DNA of 64,000 bases from Cristatella mucedo (lineage: Eukaryota > Bryozoa > Phylactolaemata > Cristatellidae), in assembly GCA_009760855.2 (NCBI GenBank), contig WPIO01000006.1, positions 188,001-252,000 on the forward strand. Reading direction: 5' to 3'. A program made the translations under genes and the position numbers. Within the stretch, counting starts at the first letter, position 1, and every line of letters begins with the position of its first letter. This document shows positions 9,602 to 21,200 of this stretch, piece after piece. The notes beneath the pieces are model-generated. The model had not been told where the DNA came from. It did no database searches and saw only the letters and a program-made list of their open reading frames with translations.

Positions 9602-10274
9602 AAGCGGCAAAAAGGAAATTAAGGTGTACTGCGGTCGCTGTCACCAGTGTCATCTTGGATGTGGTGCACGAATAGGATCGTCAGAGCGGTGGATCGGACG
9701 TTTAGCAGCCATGTGGCTGCAGCATCCTGATTTGCAACTGCCGAGACCTCTGCTCTTCGACTGTCATCGCCCGATATGAGCCACTCCCCATTGGCAGCCG
9801 AGCTAATGGCCGGGGCCGATCTGGTGCCACGTCACTGCTAAATCGATCTCGGAACATCGCTCTCGACGGCCGTCGAGCTCATGGGGCGTGGAAAGTCGAG
9901 CACATCTCTCTTGCCTAGCTAATACGCAAACTAAGTCTACTTAGCCAGTGGTGCTACCTCTTGGATGGTGCATTTTCTGCTTGCATATTCCGGGTTTTGC
10001 AGACCTCAATTGCAGAAGCAGATGCTCGCTTGTCATGACTATTGTGTGAAGATCCCCTAGTCTTAAATGTTTTGCTAACAGAAAACTAGCACCCCGCAGT
10101 GCGTTCCAAATTTTTAAGCACCAGTCTGAGGGCATCAGTATGTGATTCAGCACTGCTGATCGTCTTGCTGCAAATGCCCTGTAAACTGTTGCAACCGACA
10201 TGTGTATAATGCATACACACACATACACACACATATATATATGTATTCTTTATCTAATGGAAGAACGTTTATGC
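9602..10274. other. Intergenic space / 3' untranslated sequence of both genes
   Basis: No recognisable coding segment and no AATAAA on the + strand for the convertase. A short CA/TA stretch at 10208-10245 supplies a GT-rich downstream element for the opposite-strand polyhomeotic message. The - strand segment 9960-10200 has a weak resemblance to a LINE C-terminus (CLKIWNALRG), not enough to call. Confidence 0.5.
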
Positions 10275-10280
10275 TTTATT
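10275..10280 (-). terminator. Candidate polyadenylation signal of polyhomeotic gene
   Basis: AATAAA on the - strand (TTTATT on +), about 670 bp after the PHC stop codon, followed on the - strand by a GT-rich stretch at about 10205-10235. This is a typical layout for a cleavage site. It is the first such hexamer I see in the 3' flank. Confidence 0.45.
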
Positions 10281-10950
10281 AGTGCATTCTGGTCAAAAGA
10301 GAATGCAGAATCACTTGTTGCACTGCCAGTTTCGCAGAGCGCTGGCCAGGAGCGGGCGTGCACGCTAGGCGGCGACCGTCCATCGGGTCTGGGCAGGCAC
10401 GAGCACGGGGGGGGGGGGGGGGGAGGAGGAGAAATCGCTGTGCGCACGAGGCTGGCAAGGACCAGCTGCGCGGCCACTGCCGCATGTCATGAGCAGCTCA
10501 CGCTGCCACCGGGTACGGTAACGGGAGACGATGACGACAGACCGGATAGCTCACACACGTCCCTGCCGCTGCACACAGCTGCTGCTGAGCAAGCAAGCAG
10601 CATCGACTAAGCAGTAGGACGTGGAGCAGCCTGGCAGCCGTGTCTCTCGGAGCGAGATTATAAATTCCTGCATGCAAAACACAGTATCCTCCTCATTGTC
10701 CTACAGCTGGAGTAGCAGAGAGTGGATGTGGGATGGAGAGCGGTTACACTCTCAGCACAACCCTCGGCGAATACATATATATCTATTTATCTATCTATAG
10801 GCTGTGCAGCAAGCACAGCCCACTGGAACTGGCCTCACGTCTGACAACGCATGTGCACGACTCGACAACTGGCAGACGGATTTCAGACGCACGCAGGCCA
10901 GCTGCACACGTGACCAACACGAGTCGTAGTGGAGCAGGGAGGCTCTAGCA
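10281..10950 (-). other. Probable 3' untranslated region of polyhomeotic gene
   Basis: Lies between the PHC stop and the candidate AATAAA. It includes a pure G run of about 18 bases at about 10407-10424 (C run in the transcript) and no conserved reading frame. Confidence 0.4.
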
Positions 10951-11136
10951 CTACCGGAGAGGGCTGATCACGGAGAGAATCTTGAGAGCGGGGCCCAACT
11001 TCATGCTGAGACCGTTGACAAGGTGATCCTCGCTGAGCAGCAACAGCGCGTGCCCGTCGATCTCCTCGGTACGAAAGTCTTCAGCATACGGTGAGCAGCC
11101 CTCGAGTGTGAGAATGAATTCATAGACGTCATCGAC
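10951..11136 (-). CDS. PHC: PHC last exon, SAM domain
   Basis: The acceptor is CTGTCTGTTCTCAG on the - strand. It encodes VDDVYEFILTLEGC, EEIDGHALLLLSEDHL and LSMKLGPALKILSVI, then LR and TAG. The order DVYEFI..L.GC, EIDG.ALLLL, KLGPALKI is the signature of polyhomeotic SAM domains, which form head-to-tail polymers. The protein ends right after the last helix, also usual for the family. Confidence 0.95.
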   Translation of the reverse strand, partial: VDDVYEFILTLEGCSPYAEDFRTEEIDGHALLLLSEDHLVNGLSMKLGPALKILSVISPLR

Positions 11137-13456
11137 CTGAGAACAGACAGGCACGCAAGTGCAACGAGTGCCGCATGCAGTGGGGGAGCAGAGAGGAGCG
11201 TCACTGCGCCACCTGAAAGCGAGGCTTGACGCCGACACTCAGGAAGCACGTGTGGCGATACTGGCTCGAAAGGCAATCGAGATCGGCAATTGATATCTAG
11301 TAGTTCACAACCTAATTTTGCTCACTCTAGTTTTACGAGCCACTCTATAACAGGCCTCACTACTCAAAAACCTGCTGCTTTGACCTTGTCTACCTTTGAT
11401 TCAGCTGCCAGCTGAGTCCAGCAGCGCTTCTTCCATTTTTACCACGAATGCCACAGCATGGCTGACCTTAAGTCGGTGTAAAGCAGACCTAGCGATCTGC
11501 AGAAAAGTGCACATCGGATGTCTCTTCTCCGGTCCATGTGCAGTCGACATCCCGTCGGCTATTGATGTCAAGCATATTGCCCTTGTCGGCATGCTCAGCC
11601 AACACAATTCCAACAAATTACAAGCTCGACAAACTCTCTTTGTGGTTCCGAGTTCTCATCGGCTTGCTCTTGACACAGGCCATTACAGCTGGCACAGGCT
11701 TTGATAGCGATCATGCAAAGAAGCAGCCTCCAAGTGTCTTACTCTGACAAATAAGCTCCGAACAGCAGCAGCAAAGAGACAGATGAAAGAACTAAGCTTC
11801 AAACTCTCAGCAAACCAAGCAAGCTGTAAAAGTATTGCTCGGACAAGCGAATTAACTATGCCTTAGCCTAAGGCGCTTGCTCTTTACGACCCAGGTTCAA
11901 GGAAAATGTTGAAGACAGATTCCCATTTCACACATTCGACTGAGAAGAGAAAGCCACACTTCCTAAGCCAGAAAGGTTTTAACGATCTGATCAGAGACCT
12001 TGGTCTTACCAAGTCTAATTAATGCTGAACTCCTGACATATAGGCTCAAGGAGCGAAACGTGAAAATTTGAGTGTTAAAGTAAGAGTTTAGAGAAAGCAT
12101 CTGGAACTTTTTCCAGCTCCTTCAGTCGGCAAGATGGACAGTGCTTTGGCAACAATGTGGCCAGTAAGGTAACAATACGGCTGGTAATGCTAAAGGTATC
12201 ACCTGCAACCCGAATGAATGGCACCTAGTCATAAACAGTTCATTCAGGAGCCTCAAAGCAGTGCTGCTTCATAAAAGAAGCGAGTAACCGACTCTCCCTA
12301 GGACTCACTTTGTGCATCTCAAGGAACAGTACATCAGTGTCAAGATGTTACGGAGTGCCATTGAAGTATGGAATGGATGTCAAAGATATTATAGCTGGAA
12401 GGTCATGATACACTTCAAATATGGTGTCACTTATGATGGCCTTCCATGCCGGTTTCAAGACGTTGCCCAATTTTCTTCGCATTCGGGACAAAAATGCAAA
12501 CTATTACAAAAGGAGACTGGCGACATCGGAAAGATTGCTCTGTAGGGAAGAGCAGCATCAAGTGGGAGCCCCTGGTAGACTCTGAGAAGGTGTTGATGCA
12601 CATCAAGCGATGCCTCATCAAGTAATTTGTCACGGATATAGACGATGAGGCAGCAGCTTCCAAGAACCTCCTAAAAGTCTATCCACAGCTGTCAGAGGCA
12701 AAGGTAACAGCTGGTATCTTTGTCGGTCCACAGATAAAGTAGAACATGGAGCGTGGCAAGTTTTCTAAAAAGCTTTACAGGACAGAGAGTTTTCTAAAAA
12801 GCTTTACAGGACAGAGAGTTTTCTAAAAAGCTTTACAGGGGCATTGAACAATGTTTTGCTGCAGCTGCTTTCTGGGCTGGGCTTTCACAAGGCTGAAAAC
12901 GATGAGCAGCTGGTTAAGACTTGGATATTGGATCTTGGGATTAAGAGCAGTGACAAAAAAGGATGCACAATGTCAGAAAATTATTGATGAAATGTAAAAT
13001 CACTGATGCTCATATTGACGAATTCAAGGGGAACATTCGAGTTTACCCAGAAAAGAAAGCGCTTTTACCAGGCTTTTATTAGACGTTAAACGTCACTAAC
13101 GAAAAAATGTATACAATAAATAAAACCTGGTATCTCAGACCCGTGGAGTCATCCGCACAGACAAGCTGGAGCCACCGGTGAAGGCCCCCCACGTCTCAAT
13201 CGACAGCTTAGAGCAAGCGATATCCCTACTAATTAAAGTGAGAGTCCGCAGTCATGCGGCAAAATGGCGATGAGTACTTCTGGGAGTGACTGTGTAATAA
13301 AAGACGGTTATGACTCGGCAAAGCGAGTCCACAGGTAGTGAGTGAGCTCTATCTAGTATCTTGGAAAGCCGATTCGAATTTCGCATGACCGCAGCTACAT
13401 TGAAGGGACCTTCAGGACAAGGAAGGCACAAGCGAACATGCACACACACACACACA

Positions 13457-13552
<96 letters not shown>

Positions 13553-16500
13553 CCGAGCACTCCTGGCTTCGACGAGCAACGAACATATCGTGGCGGTGCA
13601 TTCGCACACTAAACTGCTAGCAGCCACGTCACGTCCGCACCACTCTGCTTGCTTAACTGAATCGCTCTCCTGCCTCTAGACTGCCGCCGTCGCCGAGGCA
13701 ACAGTCGGAGCCTGCCGACCCTCGCAACGGCGGCGGCCGTGCCCAGAAAGCGAAAACGTGCCAACTCGACAGCAACGATCAGCCGGAAACTTGGCAGACA
13801 AGTCTCCCCAGTCGAGCCTTTCGGGAGAAACTTTCGCACTAGCACGACGCAGAAATGCGGCGGCACAAAGCATTGCTAAGCGGCAGCTCACTTACACTCC
13901 AAGCAAGCACCTGAGTGCGGGTGAGGCCGGCACCGTCAGCCGAGTAGTCATCGGCTACAGACGGCGAATTGGCCAAGCTGTTGCTGCTACTACTCTGATC
14001 CATAGCGTGCTCCGGAGATGCCGAGTCTATTATGCCGCCGGAGATCTCGGCGGCCGACCTTTGCTACAACAAAAGAGAGGCATTCTGGGAAGGGTCGGGA
14101 AGCCCGTTAATGCCCGGTTTACATAACGAGTCTCGCTTCCTACCTACTCGAGTCTTCGATGCATGCCTCATCAATAGAGCAGTGGTCCAAGACTTAAGGA
14201 AGACCTAACGAACATTCAGCAGCTAAATGTGGTTCCCTTCTTGGCAATGACTCGGGCAAGACTTGGCAAGCGACCAATCATAGGTGCCGTCAAGGCATGC
14301 CTACTTGATTGCTTTGAAATGCAGGGCAAGGCGACTCGACCGGCAAAATCACCGAAGCCTTCCACGAAAGTAGTCGTTTATCGGAATCTACGAGCTCATC
14401 GTGCAATAATAACACTAAAAAATAATACATTTGTATAGAGCCCTCAGAAAGCTTAATCTCTCTGATGCATGCATCAAAGACTCGACTATCATTAAACTAT
14501 CCAAATCACCTCCTGTGCATGTCACCCCTAACCATATTATTCATTTCGTTTGTTTTTCAAGCATGATTTTACTTACCATTCAATTGCATTTCACTTTACA
14601 GCAAATGTAAAGCGCCTAGAGAGAGATTAAGTTCTCTGAGGGCGCTTTATCAAGTGAATTATTATTATTATTACCTCACTACCGACTATCAATATTAGTC
14701 CGTAACAGGGATTGAAACTGATGCTGCGACTAGCTTTGCCTGTGGTTTTCTGTGTAAAACTTGCAAGCACCAAGCGGTCGTCGAAGATGACAACCTAAAC
14801 TACCGAGCACTAGAGTGTAGCAAAGGCTCGCCGACACGCAAGCACAGAATAGAACGGGCCAGGGAGCCAGGACACGTGACGGCCACGACAGCCCAGACTA
14901 AAAACAAAATGCTGCCGCCTAGCGCCCCACGCTCGGCTAACTCACCCTGCTCGTTATGCTTACGCCCTCGGATGTGCTGCTGCCGAGGCGTCGCTGTGCC
15001 TTCGTTCTCACGGGCCGCGGCTGCTTGGCAGGCTTCGAGCTCGACCGGTTCCCAGAACCGGGCGGTCTTCCTAGTTAAATGAGATGTGGACAGCTTAGCA
15101 AAATCCAACGACGAGATGGACGATGGCAGACGACTGAGGCAAGAGCGTTCGCGGGGCACGAATTAGCGGCCGGCACGAGTGGTGCCACGTCCACCTCTCT
15201 TCCGCTTGACCACGGGTGTGCCGTCCGAGTTGAACGTGCGTCGGTATGCTGCCGAACAGGACTTGGAGCAGAACAGCTTGGATGCGAAGGCTCGAAGCTG
15301 TGCACCGCTTTGGCCGCACATCGAGCAGGTGGCGGCGGCGGCAGCAGCAGCTCCTCCTAGCAGCAGTGGCTGCTGCTGAGTCGAATGGTCGGAAGCAGCG
15401 GTGGCAGCGGCAGCAGCAGCAGACGACGAGCGCTCAATCGATCCCAGTGGCTCTGCTTTAGGCTGCTTCGGCAGCAAGGAGGTGGCTGCCAGGCCTGTGG
15501 AAGCGGTGCGGGCTGCCGGCGCCCGCAAGCGCCACGTAAGGAGATGTGGGGCCCCGACGTCGGCAGCCCCGACGTCGGCAGCGCTAGCTCGCCAGCCACC
15601 GCCTCGGCTGCAGGTGCTCGTTTGCTGCACGGCAGTACCGACCGAGGTGGCAGAGTCGGTGCTGCTGCCCCCTCCCCCTGCCTGCAACGTTTGTCGAGAG
15701 GGCAGTGGGATCGGCTGCGGCAGCACGCTAGCTCGCTTGCCTACCTGTGGTGTGCGGAGTCGGCAAGTCGAGCGGCAGCGCAAAGGGCGACGGGCCGTCA
15801 ATTCCCAGAACCGAGTCCGGCGTGGCGACTGAGGACGACGCCATTCCGGACTGATCGCCGGCAGGCGACGACGCCCGGGACGACGGCTCGGTCGGCGGGG
15901 CGACAATCGAGATGGGAAGGCTCCTGCGGCCGGCCTGCCCACCTCGCTTTCGTTTCAGCACCTCGCCCGTCAGCAGAGACGACCGCACCACCTGAGCGCG
16001 AGCGAGATTGCAACGACGGTGCACGAGGCGCCCGGTGTGGGAGAGCATTGTGGCAGTGGTGAGGGCGCCAATAGCAGAATGCTGCGGCCATGCTGCCAGC
16101 ATGGCGGGGGGGGGGCTGCACATCGGTTAGGACAACAATAACAGCCGAGCCGAGTCGCTGCGAACGAACCGGGAACGGCTGCCCCGACTCCTCGATGGCG
16201 AAGCCCTCGATGACATGCTTGCGGACATCAATCGGCATCGTGACGGTGGCGGTCGACTCGGTTCTGCACTGCTCCAGAGTCATCGGGCTGCACGCAGCCG
16301 AGTCGATAACCTCGATGAAAGTGCCGTCTTCGTGCCCCACTCCAACAGTCGCCGCTGCCTCCACCACCACCGCTGACATGGCAGCCACTGGCTCCCGCTG
16401 CTTCTGCAGCATTGACGAGCGATCACATCCGGGTTGATTGCTCGCCGGAATTTTACTGGCAGCCAGCAGGCTGCTGCCACTGCTCTTCGTGAGGATGGTG

Positions 16501-18163
16501 CTTCGATCGCCGAAGCCACACTCACGAGGCTTACTGATTGCTACCAGAGGTAGCATCAGGTCCTCCATCAAGCTGCTCCGGCGAACACCTGGGACATGGA
16601 TGCCGCCGGCTCCTGGCGGTAGCGAGGTGGCAGAGGTAGCAGCTAGCCAGACGACAGGAGCAGCAGCAGCAGCAGCTGCCGGCGACACCGATACTCCGCC
16701 GTTGGCAGCGGCAGCATCGCGGGCAAGCGAGGCGGCCAAGCCGAGAGCAGGTGCGGCCAAGCCGAGAGCAGGAGTGCTGCTGCTCCGCTGAAATGCTGCT
16801 GCTGCCGAGGTCACAGCGGCAGCACCGCTGCTGCCGTGTAGAGCCGGCTGTCTACTGCTGCGCTCGGCTGCTCCTGCCGACCAGTCAGTGAACACTGCCG
16901 GTGTCTGCTGCTTTGCAGCCCAGGCAGCAGCACTCGAAGCTCCAGCACCGCCATTCACGGAGCCGGACTTCGGAGCCGGAGTGCTGAGAAACACCGTTTC
17001 AGCGCCTAGAAACCGCAATGAGGCCGCAGCATTTAGCTCGCTCCTGCTACTACCACGGGGGGAGAGGGTTTGCTGGATATTTGAATGAATTTCACTAGCA
17101 CGGCTGCACCGCAGCCAATAAACAGCCAAAGGACAAATTAAATACATCGATAATAACTTACGGCGATCAAGCTGAGGTAGCCGGTCCTGGGTTTGTTGGG
17201 AGTTGCTACCAATTACAGGCAGAGCAGGCGAATAGGTAGCAGCATTCCTGACTTGCAGCTGCATGTTCGAGGGCAACCTCACCGATGCCAGTTCAACCGA
17301 GCTTCCTTCCACCTTAATGTGACGTGGCATCTAAAACAGCATCAACAAGTGCCCCTACCTTGAGCAGAAAAGAACGAAACGCGCAAGACACTAGCAGGCG
17401 TATGTGAGCTCGCAGGCACTTCCTGCAGAGAAGACCACAGATCGCAGCTTCAGTGCTCTCAGAAGAGCACTGGCTGTCGGACGAGTTCTGCGATCAACTG
17501 CCGCCTATAATTTCCCCTCACACACACACTGGCTCACAGACGATTAGCTCACACGATGGCACGATCAGCACATGCAGGACGAATCACAGGGACCCACTAA
17601 ATGCTGTCCTAAACAGGTGTTTTTAAGTTCTTTTTAAATGTGGTCAAGTCAGGGGATGTTGTGACGCAAGTCGGAGGGAGTTCCAGGCTTTGGAAGCATA
17701 CTAACTAAAAGCACGGTCTCCAAAGGATTTGAGGTTTGTACGAGGTATTGGTAGACTGTTGGATTCCGAAAAGTAGGTGGTACGGTGCTTGGCCTGGTGG
17801 GGGAGTGGATCTGAGAGATAGGCTGGAGCCAAATAATGAAGTGACCTAAAAGTGAGGGACAAAACTTTGAAGTCGATGCGGTGTTTGACTGGGAACCAGT
17901 GCAGGTCGGCGAGAAGTGGTGTGATGTGGCAACTGCACTGCTCACGACAGACAAGCCTAGCTGCAGAGTTTTGCACCAGCTGCAATCGCCTGATCGCACA
18001 GGCCGGTAGGCCAGTAAGCAGTGAGTTGCAGAAGTCGAGACGGAATGTCACGAATGAATGGATCAACTTGGACATGGTATCCTTATCTAAACAAGCCCGA
18101 ATTTTAGCAATGTTATGTAGCTGAAAGTAGGCAATTGCGCACACGCGAGGCACGCACACACAC

Positions 18164-18204
<41 letters not shown>

Positions 18205-21200
18205 CGCACACACACACACACACGCACCAACTGGATGCTAACTTCCGTAGTAGCACTAAGAGTAGCAACGACAGAATCATTTACTCGGCAGGCATATGAA
18301 TACTAGCACGATGTAAACGTCTTTCACTTGGAAGCTACCAGGAAAGGAAAAACAACTTTTCTACCCAACACTTCTTCAGCCGCTTTCAGGTCGTTTACAT
18401 TTAGCATGCACCTCGAAGCAGCACGCACTGAACTAGTGTCACTTATCCGTGTAAGAGTAAATTGACATTTGTAGTAAATATAAGAGTAAATTGCCCATGC
18501 GCTGGCAATGAGTAAATTGACTTCTTAGTTCTTCATACTAAGACCCGTATACTTGCAAAAATCCACTCTGCACTGGTCCCTCGAGGACACTAATGAGCAT
18601 GGGTTAAAAGTCTCCACAAAGATTGAGTGAAAAGGCTTTCACCTGCTTCTTGCCTTATTAAATCCAGCTTCATAAACGGCATCTTGGCGACTAAAGCTGG
18701 GCTGTTGCAATCTGCACCCTCACCATAAAGAATGGCATTGCAGTGTAAATGACTAACGTCCATGCCAATCTTACTTTCTTGTTCCATTCCAATAACGCAG
18801 GGCGTGATAAAGATCTAAAAGGTTAGGTTCTGGCGGAATTCTCAAAACTGACACAGTGGCTTCCTTCCCTGCCGAGAAAAACGCTTTGATAGTTCACGAA
18901 ACTTCAGTGGTAATAAACAAATTTACGCTCACGCTTGTGTTATGAAACTAACATAAAGAGCCCTCAAACAGACGTGAACAACCGTTTCAAGCCGGCAGCT
19001 CACCGGTTCCCATAAAATCAGAGCCACAGGACTACCATCACGGTTTCCTCGTCATTCCTTAACAACAGACTCTGCTCACTACCCTTCCAGCACTTGATTC
19101 CAACTAGGGCATAGTTTGAGCTACAGCCGAACTGCTGCACCTTCTTGCCACTTATCGCTGGGTAAGTATTAAGCACCATGCATGCTGATCGTGTTCGGCA
19201 AGCTCTTCCTGCTGCTAATCATTCATGTTTAAGAAAAACAGGCATTTACCGAAAACTTATAATCTCAAGCCGAGGCCACTGTCACTAATCGAATGGTATG
19301 CACACAGGCTGACACCGGCCAACCACACACGTGCGTGCCACATGCAGGCACTCGGTGCTTCAGGCTAAGCAGGGAGCACGAGGGCTTGACCTGCTCACCA
19401 GCCAAGGATTGTGCCATTGGGCCATTCGACTAGCCATGGCGTAAGCCTGCTTGCTGCTCAAGCAACCTTCTTCATCTTCCACGGGCAAGAGAGACAAAGG
19501 TCACCTACGGTGACACGAAAAGGTCAACTACGGTGACACGAAGGCTAACATTGCATATAGCAACCAACAAGTTTTTTCTACCAGCATTCCTATCTCAAAA
19601 AAAGTTGAGTTTCTTCTGATAGGCATTGAATTTTTTCAATGACAGAATTAGCTAGCCCATCTTCTTTTGCAATTAACTTTGCTCCAAGTGACAGTACCGA
19701 CTTAACCACAATAGTTTGAAACCAGTTCGTATCTTCTCCTAGATAAATAGATACACAGGCTTATGGAGACAAAGGTAGAGTGAGGCAGACAAAAGAAACC
19801 GCGAGATACCGTGAGAACAGGCCCAGTCCAAATAGTCAGCAGCAGCATGTAGAGTATTGCAGGCTAAACAGGTGCCTATGCTAACTAAGAAAAATTCATA
19901 AAGCCCCAAGGGACATAATAGCCCACAAGGTAAGTTGCTCGCTCTTCTCGACCGAGGTCGTGGGTTCGAATCCTGCAGTTAGCGATCCTTTATTGCCAAC
20001 TGCTAGTGGTGGTGATGGTCGTAAAGGCTCGTCTGTCGCTATACAAACGAGGCTGTTAAATCAGCTAGTATACAAACGAGGCTGTTAAATAAGCTAATTT
20101 TTTATTTTATTTTTTCAAAGTTGCAAGCTACTGTCACGGCTCTGCTGCTCTTTATCATTAAAAATCCGCAGTTCTTAACTTCCTGCAAGCGATCGCTTTA
20201 TGTCTAGAGAGTGGCTTCAACTCTTCCTTAGCGAAGACACGTGTGATGAAATTACCAGGCTTGTTCATCTAGCTTGGGCGACCAATCAGCTGTCAGGCTA
20301 GCTACCCACCGGAATCTGGAGCAATGGCAGACAAATGCTTTTATGTTGTGGGTTGCTGGCACACTCTCTGTGCAAATAGAGCAATGTCACAAGTAAAGTG
20401 TCAAGAAAGCAAAAACAATCACCAAGGCCATCCCACGAGCCGATCTACGCCGGGCGAGGCACAAGAAATAACACGGTGACAGACCCGAGATATTCAAGCA
20501 TGATACAGCATACATGACTCTCTTAATAAATAAAACTAGCTGATTTAACAGCTTCTTTTTGTATAGCGACAGAAGAGCCTTGATGGCTATCACCACCGCT
20601 TGCAGTGGCGATAAAGAATCGCCTACCACAAAATTCGAACCCACGACCTCGGGACCGAGGTCGTGAAAGGCTACCGCCTTGCCTAGTGAGCCATTACGGC
20701 TCATCGCTACTCAGACAGTGTGTCAGCAATCCAATTTACGAATACCCTGATTAGACACAAATTACAGCATCGCCGACTTGCAAGCCCATCGATTGCACAG
20801 CTTTTCAGCATAGATTGCTAAATTAACAGGCAGCCGTGCAGCACTTAGCACCAGCAAGCTCAAGTGACACGGCCTATTATAAATATAAGATTATCTGCCA
20901 GTAACAAAGGCGATGCATGATAATCCTTTCAAGAGCCACGAGTTACCGACTTCAATGCCACGTAATTCTTTACATCGTCATGCCTGACCTCGCCAAATCC
21001 ATTCACTGGCTGGAAGCAACTTCTAAAGTAGTTACCTAAGTTAGCAGTCCCGGTGAATGAATTACCACTCACATGGTGACCAAACTTACTGCATTTGCAG
21101 CCAGCCGAGATTCTGCCTCTTCGATCTTGCCACTATCTTAAGAGATAGTGCCATTGCAAGCACTGTCCGTATGAATACGGCTAAAGAAAGCTAGGCCTAC

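Larger units (their letters stand above)
11137..13895 (-). other. PHC intron before the SAM exon
   Basis: Between donor GGAGT/GTAAGT (13895) and the acceptor at 11137 lie a degraded multicopy protein-coding element on the + strand (about 11930-13000), a 29-bp tandem repeat and a long (CA)n tract. 11140-11920 has nothing I recognise apart from a short SINE-1 head at 11865-11900 (CGACCCAGGTTCAAGG). Confidence 0.7.

Noticed and set aside
13252-13627. VCVCVC and THTHTH frames
   Set aside because: (CA)n microsatellite.
14800-15159. Alternative frame KTARFWEPVELEACQ over the PHC linker exon
   Set aside because: It is open, but its end at the GTGAGT donor is in a phase that does not fit the next exons leading to WS/VDDVYEF; the other frame fits on both sides.
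16090-16791. + strand frames of 115-117 residues opposite the PHC HD1 exon
   Set aside because: Shadows of the coding - strand, which carries HVIEGFAIEESGQPFP; the + frames have no homology.
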